Below are positions 7,927-16,757 of a stretch of 64,000 bases of DNA, in pieces. A program made the position numbers and the translations under genes. This DNA comes from Chloroflexota bacterium. GTDB taxonomy: Bacteria > Chloroflexota > Anaerolineae > Anaerolineales > Anaerolineaceae. Every line of letters starts with the position of its first letter. Position 1 is the stretch's first letter. The notes under the pieces are model-generated. The model ran no database searches. It was given only the letters and a program-made list of their open reading frames with translations, and was not told where the DNA came from. The stretch spans positions 1 to 64,000 of the forward strand of contig JAAYUC010000040.1 of assembly GCA_012517865.1 (NCBI GenBank). The letters are read 5' to 3'.

Positions 7927-10035
7927 GTGGACCCCATCTTAACCGGACTTCTCAAACCCAGAAGCATCGCCATTATCGGAGCTTCAGCCACTCCAGGCAA
8001 AATTGGCAATACAGTCATCCGCAACCTGATTGAAAGTGAATACAAGGGCGGCGTTTACCCAGTCAACCCCACGGCGGTTGAAATCCTTGGTTTCAAATGT
8101 TACCCGTCTGTCACGGACATCCCCTACGTGGTGGACGCGGCGGTCATTACCGTCCCCGCGAAACTCGTCCTTGAAGCCACCCGACAATGCGGCGAAAAAG
8201 GCGTAAAAGGTCTCATTATCATCACTTCTGGTTTTGCTGAAGTAGGCGATGTCGAACTGGAACATGAAATCGTCCGGGTGGCCAGGTCTTATGGAATGCG
8301 CATTCTCGGTCCCAATATCGTGGGAACGCTTTCCAACAGCGATAAGATGAACGCCTCCTTCGCTCCCTTCCTTCCCTTGCCCGGCAAAGCCTCTCTGGTT
8401 TCCCAAAGCGGCGCCCTGCTCATCGCCATGGACGCGGCTTCTTACACCCGCCGTGTCGGCTTCGACAAAATGGTCTCGATTGGCAACATGGCCGATGTGG
8501 ACTTCGCGGAGCTTATCGCGTATCTGAATGACGACCCGGATACCAACTGTGTCGCGCTGTACGTGGAAGGTTTCCGCGACGGCCGCGCCTTTATCGAAGC
8601 CGCGCGCAACTGCAAAAAACCGATTGTCGTGCTCAAATCCGGTGTTTCCGCCCACGGCGCGGCCGCGGCAGCCTCCCACACCGGCTCGCTAGCTGGCGCC
8701 GCCAAGATTTACAGCACCGCATTCCGCCAGGCCGGCGTCACCCAGGCGACTGACCTGAACGATTTGTTCGACCGTACCCTGGCGCTCTCCCTGCAGCCGC
8801 GCATGAAAGGTGACAACCTGCTCATCCTGACCAACGGCGGCGGCGTGGGCGTGCTCGCCACGGACTCCGCGGAAAAGTACGGTCTACCGCTGCACTTTGC
8901 CCCCGCGGATGTTCAGGAAGAAATGAAAAAGCACATGCCTGATTTCGGCTCCGCCAAGAACCCGGTGGATATGACCGGTATGGCCGGCAACGACTGGTAC
9001 TACGAGACTACCCGCAGCGCATACTCCCATCCCTGGGTGGATGGGCTGGTTGTACTCTATTGCGAAACAGCCATCACCGAACCCGAGCAAATCGCGGACG
9101 CGATTTTACGCGGCTGGCGCGATTCCGGGATTACCGATAAACCACTCACTGTATCCTTTGTCGGCGGCGAAAGAAGCGACAAAGCCATGGCCTGGCTGGT
9201 GGAGCACGGCATTCCCGCCTACAACGCGCCGGACGTGGCGGTCAAAGCCATTGCCACCCTGCGCGATGACCAGCGCATGCAGGAACTAAATCACGACGGC
9301 GGATACAAACCCGGCGAAGTGAATCCTGCCGCTGCCCGCGCAATCATTGCCGGCGCCCGCGAGAAAGGCCGCGATGCCCTGACCGAAATCGAAGCCAAAC
9401 AGGTCTTCAGTTTATACGGCCTGCCCGTCACGGCGACTGACCTTGCAACAACCGAAGAGGAAGCCGTGCGGCTTGCCGAAAAGATTGGCTTCCCAGTGGT
9501 CATGAAAATCGTTTCACCCGACATTTTGCACAAATCAGACGCGGGTGGCGTGAAAGTCAACATCAAGAGCGCTGAACAGGCAAGAGAAGCCTACCGGACC
9601 ATTCTTGACAACGCGCACAACTACAAAGCCGATGCCTTCATCGAAGGTGTTGCGGTGCAGGAAATGGCTCCCTGGGCTACTGAGGTCATTATCGGCTCAG
9701 TCAACGACGGCACCTTCGGTCCGACCGTCATGTTCGGCCTGGGCGGCATCTTTGTCGAGGTCCTGAAGGACGTCACCTTCCGCGTCGCACCGATTTCTGA
9801 AAGTGAAGCCCTCGGTATGGAAGATGAAATCCGCAGCGCCGCGATTTTGAACGGAACCCGCGGTGAAAGCCCCCGGGACAAAGAAGCTCTGGCAAAAGTA
9901 CTCGCGGCTTACGCCTATATGGTGCACGACCTGCAAGATGAAATCGCGGAATCAGACGCCAACCCGGTCATCGTTTACGAAAGGGGACAGGGCGTCAAAG
10001 TTGTGGATGCCCGCATCATCCTCAAGAAAAAGTAA
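7927..10035 (+). CDS. acd: ADP-forming acetate/acyl-CoA synthetase, fused alpha-beta subunits
   Basis: Converts acyl-CoA, ADP and phosphate to the acid, CoA and ATP, giving one ATP by substrate-level phosphorylation. The N-terminal half holds a CoA-binding domain (IAIIGASATPGKIGN near residues 15-30) and two succinyl-CoA-ligase-like domains. The phosphorylatable His lies in SHTGSLAG near residue 253. The C-terminal part is an ATP-grasp domain (KQVFSLYGLP..., then VMKIVSPDILHKSDAGGVKVN). The length of 702 residues matches the fused form. I took GTG at 7927, 5 bases after GGAGG; the TTG at 7915 lies within the ribosome site and is unlikely. It probably pairs with 2-oxoacid:ferredoxin oxidoreductase. 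Confidence 0.92.
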   Translation: MDPILTGLLKPRSIAIIGASATPGKIGNTVIRNLIESEYKGGVYPVNPTAVEILGFKCYPSVTDIPYVVDAAVITVPAKLVLEATRQCGEKGVKGLIIITSGFAEVGDVELEHEIVRVARSYGMRILGPNIVGTLSNSDKMNASFAPFLPLPGKASLVSQSGALLIAMDAASYTRRVGFDKMVSIGNMADVDFAELIAYLNDDPDTNCVALYVEGFRDGRAFIEAARNCKKPIVVLKSGVSAHGAAAAASHTGSLAGAAKIYSTAFRQAGVTQATDLNDLFDRTLALSLQPRMKGDNLLILTNGGGVGVLATDSAEKYGLPLHFAPADVQEEMKKHMPDFGSAKNPVDMTGMAGNDWYYETTRSAYSHPWVDGLVVLYCETAITEPEQIADAILRGWRDSGITDKPLTVSFVGGERSDKAMAWLVEHGIPAYNAPDVAVKAIATLRDDQRMQELNHDGGYKPGEVNPAAARAIIAGAREKGRDALTEIEAKQVFSLYGLPVTATDLATTEEEAVRLAEKIGFPVVMKIVSPDILHKSDAGGVKVNIKSAEQAREAYRTILDNAHNYKADAFIEGVAVQEMAPWATEVIIGSVNDGTFGPTVMFGLGGIFVEVLKDVTFRVAPISESEALGMEDEIRSAAILNGTRGESPRDKEALAKVLAAYAYMVHDLQDEIAESDANPVIVYERGQGVKVVDARIILKKK

Positions 10036-10060
10036 GCAGTTCTACAATTTAAACATCTTC

Positions 10061-10099
10061 AGGCCGCTGCTGGTACAATCAACAGCGGCCTGATTTTTT
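10061..10099 (+). terminator. Terminator after acd
   Basis: AGGCCGCTG / CAGCGGCCT stem followed by TTTTTT. It separates acd from the HAD gene. Confidence 0.75.
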
Positions 10100-10126
10100 A
10101 GGTTTTAAATTATCTTGAGGTGTTTT

Positions 10127-10906
10127 ATGGCCAAGGAAAAAAAGAATTATCTGATTGACATGGACGGCGTCCTGGTGCACGGGAAAAAACTGATTCCCGG
10201 CGCGGACGGCTTTATTAACAGACTGATTGAAGAAAAACGAAAGTTTCTGATTCTCACGAACAATCCGCTGTATACCACGCGCGATTTGGCACACAGGCTA
10301 CAGGTGACCGGGTTGAATATCTCTGAAGACCGTTTGTATACTTCCGCACTTGCTACGGCAGCTTTTCTGGACAAACAGCGCCCGAAGGGCACTGCTTACG
10401 TGATTGGCGAGCTGGGGCTGAGCGAAGCAATTCATGCCATCGGCTATACCCAAACATCGGTGAATCCCGATTACGTCGTCCTGGGCGAGACTTTCGCGTA
10501 CAGCATCGAGCAAATCACCATCGCGGTTCGCTTGATTAATGCCGGCGCCCGCTTTATTGCCACCAATCCCGACCCGGTTGGCAATTCCGAGCAAGGTCTT
10601 GTGCCCGCGTGCGGCGCGATGGCAGCCCTGATTGAACGCGCGACAGGAATCGCCCCTTACTACGTGGGCAAACCCAACCCCCTGATGATGCGTTCCGCGT
10701 TAAACTATCTGGATGTGCACTCAGAAAACACAATTATGGTCGGAGACCGTATGGATACCGATGTTCTGAGCGGAATTTCAAGCGGCATGGATACCATACT
10801 GGTGCTCAGCGGCACCACAGACCGCGCCGGAATGGAAAAGTTTTCGTACCGGCCCAAATGGGTGTTTGATTCAGTTGCGGATATCAACCCAAAGGAATTG
10901 GACTGA
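10127..10906 (+). CDS. HAD-superfamily phosphatase, NagD-like (type IIA cap)
   Basis: A 259-residue cytoplasmic phosphatase. Motif I is [11 protein letters not shown] (nucleophile Asp near residue 13), motif II LTNNP, motif III Lys in [10 protein letters not shown], and motif [12 protein letters not shown]. The C2-type cap lies between motifs II and III. NagD-like enzymes act on small phosphates such as nucleotides, sugar phosphates or p-nitrophenyl phosphate, and the natural substrate is not evident here. I chose ATG 10127 after TTGAGGTG; a TTG four codons earlier is part of that site. It lies 15 bases before the L,D-transpeptidase gene and may be co-transcribed with it. Confidence 0.85.
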   Translation: MAKEKKNYLIDMDGVLVHGKKLIPGADGFINRLIEEKRKFLILTNNPLYTTRDLAHRLQVTGLNISEDRLYTSALATAAFLDKQRPKGTAYVIGELGLSEAIHAIGYTQTSVNPDYVVLGETFAYSIEQITIAVRLINAGARFIATNPDPVGNSEQGLVPACGAMAALIERATGIAPYYVGKPNPLMMRSALNYLDVHSENTIMVGDRMDTDVLSGISSGMDTILVLSGTTDRAGMEKFSYRPKWVFDSVADINPKELD

Positions 10907-10921
10907 CATCCCGAACATAAG

Positions 10922-11935
10922 ATGGAACCAAAGTTTTCACGCAGAGAATTCCTAAAAATCGGTCTGATTGGACTTGGCGCGACCGCGATGCTCCCCGCGG
11001 GCAAAGTTTCGGCCGCCGCCAAGACCCCGCGCATGGTGTTGGTCGGCAATCAGAACGGCGTGAGCGTGCATAAACTGCCGGATGAAAACAGCCTGATTAT
11101 CTACCAAATCGCGTACAACGAAATCGTGAATGTCTACGACGCGGTGGAAAGCCCGGCTGGTCCGTACTGGAATCCGATTTGGTACCGCGTCTGGGGCGGC
11201 TACATTTTCAGCGGCGACGTATACGAAGTGCAATACACCCTGAACAGCCTGAACACAGACATCCGCCCGACCGGTCAGCTGGCTGAGATCACGGTACCTT
11301 ATACCCGTGCGATGTTTTACAGCCCGCACGAGGGCTGGATTCCGGAATACCGCCTCTATTACGGCACCACCCATTGGGTCATGGATATCGTTACCGGACC
11401 GGATGAAAAGCCCTGGTATAAGATTAAAGACGAAAAAAACAGCGTCATGCTGGCCGTGCCGTCGGAACACTTGCGCTTCATTCCGGATAAGGAACTGGAG
11501 CCAATTTCTCCGGATGTGCCGCTCGGCAAAAAGCGCATAGAAATCTCCATCATGTTCCAGAGGTTGAGAGCTTACGAGTACGACAATTTGGTATTTGAGA
11601 CAAAAATCTCCTCCGGCGGACTGACCCCCATCGGCACGTATAACATCCAGACCAAAATGCCTTCCAAACACATGGGCAATGGGTATGTCACCAGCGATAT
11701 TCGCGCCTACGAACTCGTTGGGGTGCCCTGGAACTGCTTCTTTGAGATGAAAGAAGGCATTGCCACGCACGGCACCTATTGGCACAGCAACTTTGGCACT
11801 CCAATGAGCGCCGGCTGCATCAATATGACCATGGCGGACGCGAAATGGATTTACCTGTGGACGACTCCCGTGGCTGCGCCGGAAGATTGGCAGAAACACG
11901 GTTTCGGCACCCCTATCACCCTGACCAAGGAATAA
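10922..11935 (+). CDS. Tat-exported L,D-transpeptidase (YkuD domain)
   Basis: Forms 3-3 crosslinks in peptidoglycan or attaches proteins to it, outside the membrane. The N-terminus has a twin-arginine signal (SRREFLK) followed by a hydrophobic stretch and an A-A-A cleavage region. The middle part, about residues 40-210, is probably SH3-like and beta-rich. The YkuD domain near residues 220-320 carries HGTYW...PMSAGCINM with catalytic Cys near 299. There is no obvious ribosome site. Its stop codon abuts the stop of the convergent hemW-like gene with no spacer. Tat export suggests folding in the cytoplasm before secretion. Confidence 0.9.
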   Translation: MEPKFSRREFLKIGLIGLGATAMLPAGKVSAAAKTPRMVLVGNQNGVSVHKLPDENSLIIYQIAYNEIVNVYDAVESPAGPYWNPIWYRVWGGYIFSGDVYEVQYTLNSLNTDIRPTGQLAEITVPYTRAMFYSPHEGWIPEYRLYYGTTHWVMDIVTGPDEKPWYKIKDEKNSVMLAVPSEHLRFIPDKELEPISPDVPLGKKRIEISIMFQRLRAYEYDNLVFETKISSGGLTPIGTYNIQTKMPSKHMGNGYVTSDIRAYELVGVPWNCFFEMKEGIATHGTYWHSNFGTPMSAGCINMTMADAKWIYLWTTPVAAPEDWQKHGFGTPITLTKE

Positions 11936-13111
11936 TCAGACAAACTCCATAAAAGCCTGGTTGCCCACGATGACACCGCGGTGTGTCAGCCGCAGATGCG
12001 GGCCATCCGGGAATTCCAAAAACTCCACCAGACCCTTTTCTTCAATCCGCTTAATCTCGACCGCAAAAACCTGCCCGGCCTCCAGAGCGAAGCGCCTTGA
12101 AAATTCAGCGAGGGAAATTCCCTCGCGGGTCAGCCGCAGTCCCAGCAGCATGAATTCCTGCATTTGAGTTCGCCGGTCCAGCTCGGACCGCTGCTGGTTG
12201 GCAGCTGAGAACGGAAATTCCAGGCTTTGCTCCCAGTTTTGAATGCGGTCACAATAATCCAGAATGCCGTGCACGTTTTCTGTTCGGTAAGCATTGGCGC
12301 AACTGTGCGCGGCAGCGCCGATACCAAGGTAGGGCGTGGTCTTCCAATACGCTTGATTATGTTTGGACTCATACTCCTCTGCCAGTGCCCAATTGGATAT
12401 TTCGTATTGGCGGTAGCCAGCGCCGGCCAGCAAGTCCCGCGCAAAATCATACATGTCACCCGCCAGGTCATCGTCAGGCGGCGGTAAAAGTCCGCGGGAA
12501 ATCTGCTGCTGCAAGAGGGTTCCCTCTTCAACAATCAGGCTGTAAACGGACAAATGCTCCGGCCTGAATTGCACTGCGGTCTGAAGAGTCTGCCGCCAGG
12601 TTTCCAGCGGCTGACCGGGAAGGCCAAAGATAAGGTCGAAATTGAGTTGGTCGAAACCCGCCGCGCGCGCCCAGGCGATGCTCTCTTCCGCCTCCTCGCT
12701 GGTGTGAATTCTGCCCAGCAATTTCAGCTCTGCGTTCGAAAATGATTGAACGCCAAAACTTAAACGTTTGATGCCGGCAGAGTGGAAATCCTTCAACTTT
12801 TGAAGGTTTACCGTTCCGGGGTTTGCTTCCAGGCTTATTTCGGCGTCATCCGCGAGGCCAAACGCGCGCTCAATTTCTCCAAGAAGAGCATCCGCCATTC
12901 CGGCATCCATCAGAGACGGCGTGCCTCCTCCAAAGTAAACTGTCTGCGCTGGCGAAGCAGACCCGCGCGCTGCCTCTCCGAGCATGCGAATTTCCTGCCG
13001 TGCCGCGTTCATATACCGCGGCAGAAGTTTTGACTGGCCGGCATAAGTGATAAAATCACAATAATGACAACGCCGCGCGCAGAACGGCACATGGACGTAG
13101 ATGCTAAACAT
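11936..13111 (-). CDS. hemW: HemW-like radical SAM protein
   Basis: A 391-residue radical SAM enzyme related to oxygen-independent coproporphyrinogen III oxidase. PFCARRCHYCDF gives the [4Fe-4S] cysteines C11, C15 and C18; the CxxxCxYCDF form is typical. SAM-contact features YFGGGTPSL and the HemN C-terminal domain follow. HemW proteins are thought to be heme chaperones, so annotation as a true oxidase would be unsafe. The ATG has no Shine-Dalgarno. An extended -10 (TGTTAGAAT) ends 6 bases before it, suggesting a leaderless mRNA. Confidence 0.85.
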   Translation of the reverse strand: MFSIYVHVPFCARRCHYCDFITYAGQSKLLPRYMNAARQEIRMLGEAARGSASPAQTVYFGGGTPSLMDAGMADALLGEIERAFGLADDAEISLEANPGTVNLQKLKDFHSAGIKRLSFGVQSFSNAELKLLGRIHTSEEAEESIAWARAAGFDQLNFDLIFGLPGQPLETWRQTLQTAVQFRPEHLSVYSLIVEEGTLLQQQISRGLLPPPDDDLAGDMYDFARDLLAGAGYRQYEISNWALAEEYESKHNQAYWKTTPYLGIGAAAHSCANAYRTENVHGILDYCDRIQNWEQSLEFPFSAANQQRSELDRRTQMQEFMLLGLRLTREGISLAEFSRRFALEAGQVFAVEIKRIEEKGLVEFLEFPDGPHLRLTHRGVIVGNQAFMEFV

Positions 13112-13117
13112 GCCACA

Positions 13118-13126
13118 ATTCTAACA
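13118..13126 (-). promoter_or_regulatory. Extended -10 promoter for hemW, likely leaderless
   Basis: Minus-strand TGTTAGAAT. Six bases separate it from the ATG, so transcription should start at or next to the start codon. No good -35 is visible. Confidence 0.4.
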
Positions 13127-13152
13127 GTCATATCCCGACGCGACCGCCTGAC

Positions 13153-13181
13153 TTGCGGGTTTTACGCGGGCTGTGTATACT
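13153..13181 (+). promoter_or_regulatory. Promoter of the zinc-ribbon/LysM gene
   Basis: TTGCGG (13153-13158), 17-base spacer, TATACT (13176-13181). The start site would be near 13188, which supports the ATG at 13201 and excludes an in-frame start at 13153. Confidence 0.55.
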
Positions 13182-13200
13182 AACCCTCCTGGAAACTACT

Positions 13201-14352
13201 ATGGCTCAAGAAAAAAATACACAAAACACGAAAATATGTCCTGTTTGCGGCACGCGCCTGAGCGAGACAGCGTCCCGCTGTTTGGTTTGTGGAACACAAC
13301 TTTCCGCAACGGCTGCAGTAAAAAAAGGCTCTGGTATTCCCTCGCGCAAACTCCCAGAAATCTGCATCAATCTGCCGGTCGCGATTGGGTTGGGCTTTGT
13401 CTTTCTGGCGCTGGCCGGGTTATTGGTCTTCTTCATCATCAGGTCGACGAGCGCGGCGCCTGCCGCCCCTGGTCAGGTCATCGAGGCGACACCTACGCTG
13501 ACCCCTACGCAAACCCAGACTCCGACGCAAACGCTCACCCCCACGCCCCTGCCTACCTGGACGCCGCTGCCGCCGATTGAATATACGGTGAAGAACACAG
13601 ATTATTGTTCTTCCATCGCGGCTGTCTTTGGGGTTTCCATCCAAAGCATCATCCGTCAGAACAATCTGGACGCGAACTGCACCATTAAAGAAGGCGACGT
13701 GCTCCTGATTCCGCAGCCAACCCTCACGCCTTCACCGCAGCCTACCGCTACCTCTTCAGGCCTGGAACCGACCGAATCGGACTGCCAGACCATCACCATC
13801 AAGGTAGAAGCCGGTTGGACCTTAAGCAGTATTGCCCTGAATTACAACGTTACCATGGCGTCTATCCGGGAATACAACCGCATGACCAACGACGTGGTTT
13901 ACGAAGGTTTGAATCTGATCATTCCTTTATGCGAGCGTAAACCCACTGCCGGCCCAACACCCACCCCCACGCCCGCTCCGCCCTACCCGGCGCCAAATTT
14001 GCTGCTCCCGAGCTCCGGCGCGGCCTTTAGCGCCCAACAAGACGCGATCACCTTACAGTGGGCGGCGGTGGCTGACCTGCGGGAAAACGAGCTTTATCGC
14101 GTGACAGTGGAAGACCTGACTGCGGGGAACGGCCGCATTTTGGTGGAATACGTGCGGGAAACCCGGTTCATCCTGCCTACCAGCTTCAGGCCGGCGGATA
14201 CAACCCCGCACATTATTCAATGGTCAGTCGCGGTGGCGCGCCGGATAAACAGCGGCGCCTCCAACCCGATTTACGAAGAAGCAGGCTACACCAGCGAAAA
14301 ACGCGTTTTCTCTTGGATTGGCACCGGAGCAGCCACCACGCCTAATCCGTAA
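13201..14352 (+). CDS. Membrane protein with zinc ribbon, Thr/Pro-rich linker and two LysM domains
   Basis: A 383-residue protein of unusual build. The N-terminus has two CxxC pairs (CPVCG at about 13-17 and CLVCG at about 27-31), a zinc ribbon. One membrane helix follows at about 60-84 (LPVAIGLGFVFLALAGLLVFFII), then a long TPTPTQT linker. LysM 1 (YTVKNTDYCSSIA) lies near 125-172 and LysM 2 (IKVEAGWTLSSIA) near 200-245. A second Pro-rich linker and an Ig/Fn3-like C-terminal domain complete it. The zinc ribbon should be cytoplasmic and the LysM domains outside, bound to peptidoglycan. It may tie the wall to a cytoplasmic partner; this is inference. Confidence 0.8.
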   Translation: MAQEKNTQNTKICPVCGTRLSETASRCLVCGTQLSATAAVKKGSGIPSRKLPEICINLPVAIGLGFVFLALAGLLVFFIIRSTSAAPAAPGQVIEATPTLTPTQTQTPTQTLTPTPLPTWTPLPPIEYTVKNTDYCSSIAAVFGVSIQSIIRQNNLDANCTIKEGDVLLIPQPTLTPSPQPTATSSGLEPTESDCQTITIKVEAGWTLSSIALNYNVTMASIREYNRMTNDVVYEGLNLIIPLCERKPTAGPTPTPTPAPPYPAPNLLLPSSGAAFSAQQDAITLQWAAVADLRENELYRVTVEDLTAGNGRILVEYVRETRFILPTSFRPADTTPHIIQWSVAVARRINSGASNPIYEEAGYTSEKRVFSWIGTGAATTPNP

Positions 14353-14365
14353 GCGTCAAGACTGG

Positions 14366-15310
14366 CTATTCCAAATTTTCAAGATAATACGTCGCTGAAA
14401 TGGCGGCAGCGGCACCCATTCCGGCAGAAGTAACCACCTGCCGGTAATGGGGGTCGGCAATTTCACCGGCGGCAAAGACGCCCGGGATGTTTGTGCTCAT
14501 TTTCGCGTCAACCTTGACATATCCCTGTTCATCCAGGGCGATTTGCCCTTCTATTAAACTGGTGTTCGGGCTGTGACCGACAAAGACAAACACAGCTCCC
14601 GTGGGAATTTCGCGTTTTTCACCAGTTTTCACGTCTCGCACCATCAGACTGCGGACTTTTTCATCGCCCCGGATTTCATCCACGACGGTGTTCCACAAAA
14701 AGGATATTTTTGGATTGGCGCGGGCGCGTTTTTCGAGGATGGCGCCGGCGCGAAGCTCATCTCTGCGGTGGATGACAGTGACGCTGTGGGCAAAACGTGT
14801 CAGAAAAATCGCTTCTTCCAGGGCGGTATCCCCGCCGCCGATGACATGAATGTCTTTATTGCGCGTGAAAAAGCCGTCGCAAGTTCCGCAGTAGGAGACA
14901 CCCCGGCCGGTAAACTCTTCCTCGCCAGGGATATGCAGCTTTTTCGGGTCAGCACCCATTGCCAGGATGACCGAATCAGCGCTGAGGCTGCCGCTGTAGG
15001 TCTGAATCTGGAAAGGACGCACCTGCAGGTTCAGCGAAAGTACCTGGTCGTACTCAACGATTGCCCCAAAGCGCACAGCCTGCTGCTCAAAGAGCTTCCC
15101 AAGTTCAACGCCCTGAATCCCATCCGGAAAACCCGGGTAATTCTCAATCACATCCGTTTGGGAAGCCTGCCCATAAAGCAGCATGCCGGAAAAAATCACG
15201 GGTTTCAGGTCGGCCCGGGCTCCATAAAGCGCGGCCGCAAAACCTGCCGGCCCTCCGCCGATAATCACAAGTTGATGATGCGTGTTAGCTTCCATGCCCG
15301 AATTGTTCAC
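14366..15310 (-). CDS. trxB: Thioredoxin reductase
   Basis: An FAD enzyme that passes electrons from NADPH to thioredoxin. The N-terminal FAD motif is IIGGGPAGFAAALYGAR. The redox-active pair is C141-G-T-C144 followed by DGFF. The NADPH domain has GGGDTALEEA (158-166) and HRRDELRA (181-188), which are typical of NADPH use. The C-terminal FAD contact is GVFAAGEIAD. Its GTG start overlaps the aminotransferase stop (GTGA), implying translational coupling. An ATG five codons later is an alternative start without a well-placed ribosome site. Confidence 0.93.
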   Translation of the reverse strand: MNNSGMEANTHHQLVIIGGGPAGFAAALYGARADLKPVIFSGMLLYGQASQTDVIENYPGFPDGIQGVELGKLFEQQAVRFGAIVEYDQVLSLNLQVRPFQIQTYSGSLSADSVILAMGADPKKLHIPGEEEFTGRGVSYCGTCDGFFTRNKDIHVIGGGDTALEEAIFLTRFAHSVTVIHRRDELRAGAILEKRARANPKISFLWNTVVDEIRGDEKVRSLMVRDVKTGEKREIPTGAVFVFVGHSPNTSLIEGQIALDEQGYVKVDAKMSTNIPGVFAAGEIADPHYRQVVTSAGMGAAAAISATYYLENLE

Positions 15311-16659
15311 TCCAATCCCTTCAGAATTTCCTCGTCCGCCAGACTCAAAGCGGCATCAATAACCTTAAATCCTTCGCGGAGCTGCGCGTCGGTGATAATT
15401 AATGGCGGGATGAATAAAAGCATGTGGAAAGTGTTATACATAAACACGCCGTTTTCCAAAATAAAACTCTTCACCTTCTTCATAACAGGGCTCAGGGGCT
15501 TGGCGGCCGGGCTGAGCGGCTCTTTTATGGCGCGGTCCCTGACCAATTCTGCCGCGCCAAACAAGCCAATGGAACGCACATCTCCAACACAGGGGTGCTT
15601 TTCTTTCATCTCCGCCAGCAGTTGTTTTAGCGTCTCCCCGCGCTGGGATGCGTTCTGCAGCAGCCCCTGCTCTTCAATCACCTCGATATTGGCGAGCGCC
15701 GCAGCCAGAGAAACCGGGTGGCCGTTGTAGGTCATCCCGCCCACAAACTGGCGTTCATCATAAATTGCCGCGATTTCTTCCTTCATGGCCACAGCCCCCA
15801 GCGGCGCGTAGCCCGAGGTCAGGCCTTTGGCCATGGTGATGATATCCGGAACAACATTCCAATGCTCGGACGCGAACCATTTGCCGGTTCGCCCAAAACC
15901 GCACATCACTTCATCGGTAATGAGCAGTATTTTGTACTTATCGCAAAGCGCGCGCACTCCCTGCAGGTATCCCTCAGGCGGGACAAGAATACCATTTGTG
16001 CCTGTCACAGTCTCAATCAAAACCGCGGCAATGGTCTCCGGGCCTTCAAAACGGATGATTTCTTCAAGGTGATCAAGATAGGCCTGGCTAAAGACCGTAG
16101 GTTCCACGCTACGGCCGTCCGGGAAAAAGGGCGAACGGTAGGGATAAGGATCAAGAAAATGCACCACCCCGGGCATCGTGAGAGGTTCCCAATGCAAACG
16201 CCGGTAATCTCCGGTCAGGGCCATCGCCCCCATGGTCGCTCCATGATACGAGCGGTAGCGGGTCAGAATTTTAAACCTGCCGGTGTAATCCCGCGCGATT
16301 TTTACCGCGTTTTCATTCGCGTCCGAACCGCCCAGTGTGTAGAGAAAGCGGGTGAGCCCCGGCGGGGTGATGGAGGCGAGCTTTTCGCCCAGAAGCGCCC
16401 TTGGTTTGGTGGCCATATGAGGGCCGGCAAAAGTCAATTCGCGGATTTGTCGAATCATCGCTTCCTGCACATGCGTGTTGCCGTGGCCGATATTGACGCA
16501 CATCACGGTGGAGTTGAAATCCAGATACCGTTTACCGCTGGTATCCCATAAATAAACCCCTTCCGCTTTTTCGACAGGAAGGATATCCGCTTTGCGTTGG
16601 GCTGTCCATGTCCAGAGGTTGTGTTTCATCGATTTCGAAAGGATTTCATCACTTTTCAT
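15307..16659 (-). CDS. Class III PLP-dependent aminotransferase
   Basis: A 450-residue omega-type aminotransferase. It has the PLP contact ITDEVMCGFGRTG (Asp249), the Schiff-base lysine K278 in TMAKGLTSGYAPLG, and the phosphate-binding YHGATMGAMALTG loop. Family members use 4-aminobutyrate, taurine, beta-alanine, ornithine or glyoxylate, and I cannot choose among them by eye. Overall it most resembles the taurine/beta-alanine:pyruvate group. It is the first gene of a two-gene unit with trxB, a pairing without obvious metabolic sense. Confidence 0.85.
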   Translation of the reverse strand: MKSDEILSKSMKHNLWTWTAQRKADILPVEKAEGVYLWDTSGKRYLDFNSTVMCVNIGHGNTHVQEAMIRQIRELTFAGPHMATKPRALLGEKLASITPPGLTRFLYTLGGSDANENAVKIARDYTGRFKILTRYRSYHGATMGAMALTGDYRRLHWEPLTMPGVVHFLDPYPYRSPFFPDGRSVEPTVFSQAYLDHLEEIIRFEGPETIAAVLIETVTGTNGILVPPEGYLQGVRALCDKYKILLITDEVMCGFGRTGKWFASEHWNVVPDIITMAKGLTSGYAPLGAVAMKEEIAAIYDERQFVGGMTYNGHPVSLAAALANIEVIEEQGLLQNASQRGETLKQLLAEMKEKHPCVGDVRSIGLFGAAELVRDRAIKEPLSPAAKPLSPVMKKVKSFILENGVFMYNTFHMLLFIPPLIITDAQLREGFKVIDAALSLADEEILKGLE

Positions 16660-16725
16660 AACTTATCCGCGCTCCACGTTGGCCTTTGTCCAATCAATGT
16701 TAACACAATTCGCCGCTTTATCGCA

Positions 16726-16731
16726 TATAAT
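16726..16731 (+). promoter_or_regulatory. -10 box for the M20 peptidase operon
   Basis: Perfect TATAAT. A TTAACA lies 20 bases upstream, which is longer than ideal. The ATG follows with an AAAAGGAAACC ribosome site. Confidence 0.45.
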
Positions 16732-16757
16732 CAACGGGAGTTTTTAAAAGGAAACCT

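Noticed and set aside
7984-8679. 231-codon minus-strand frame opposite acd
   Set aside because: Shadow of the CoA-binding half of acd; no ribosome site or domain.
13480-13560. Short tandem-looking repeats of ACNCCNACNC
   Set aside because: These encode a Thr/Pro/Gln-rich linker in the LysM protein, not a CRISPR array or a DNA-level repeat.
14573-15730. Long plus-strand frame across trxB and the aminotransferase
   Set aside because: It crosses two well-recognised minus-strand genes and has no protein-family features.
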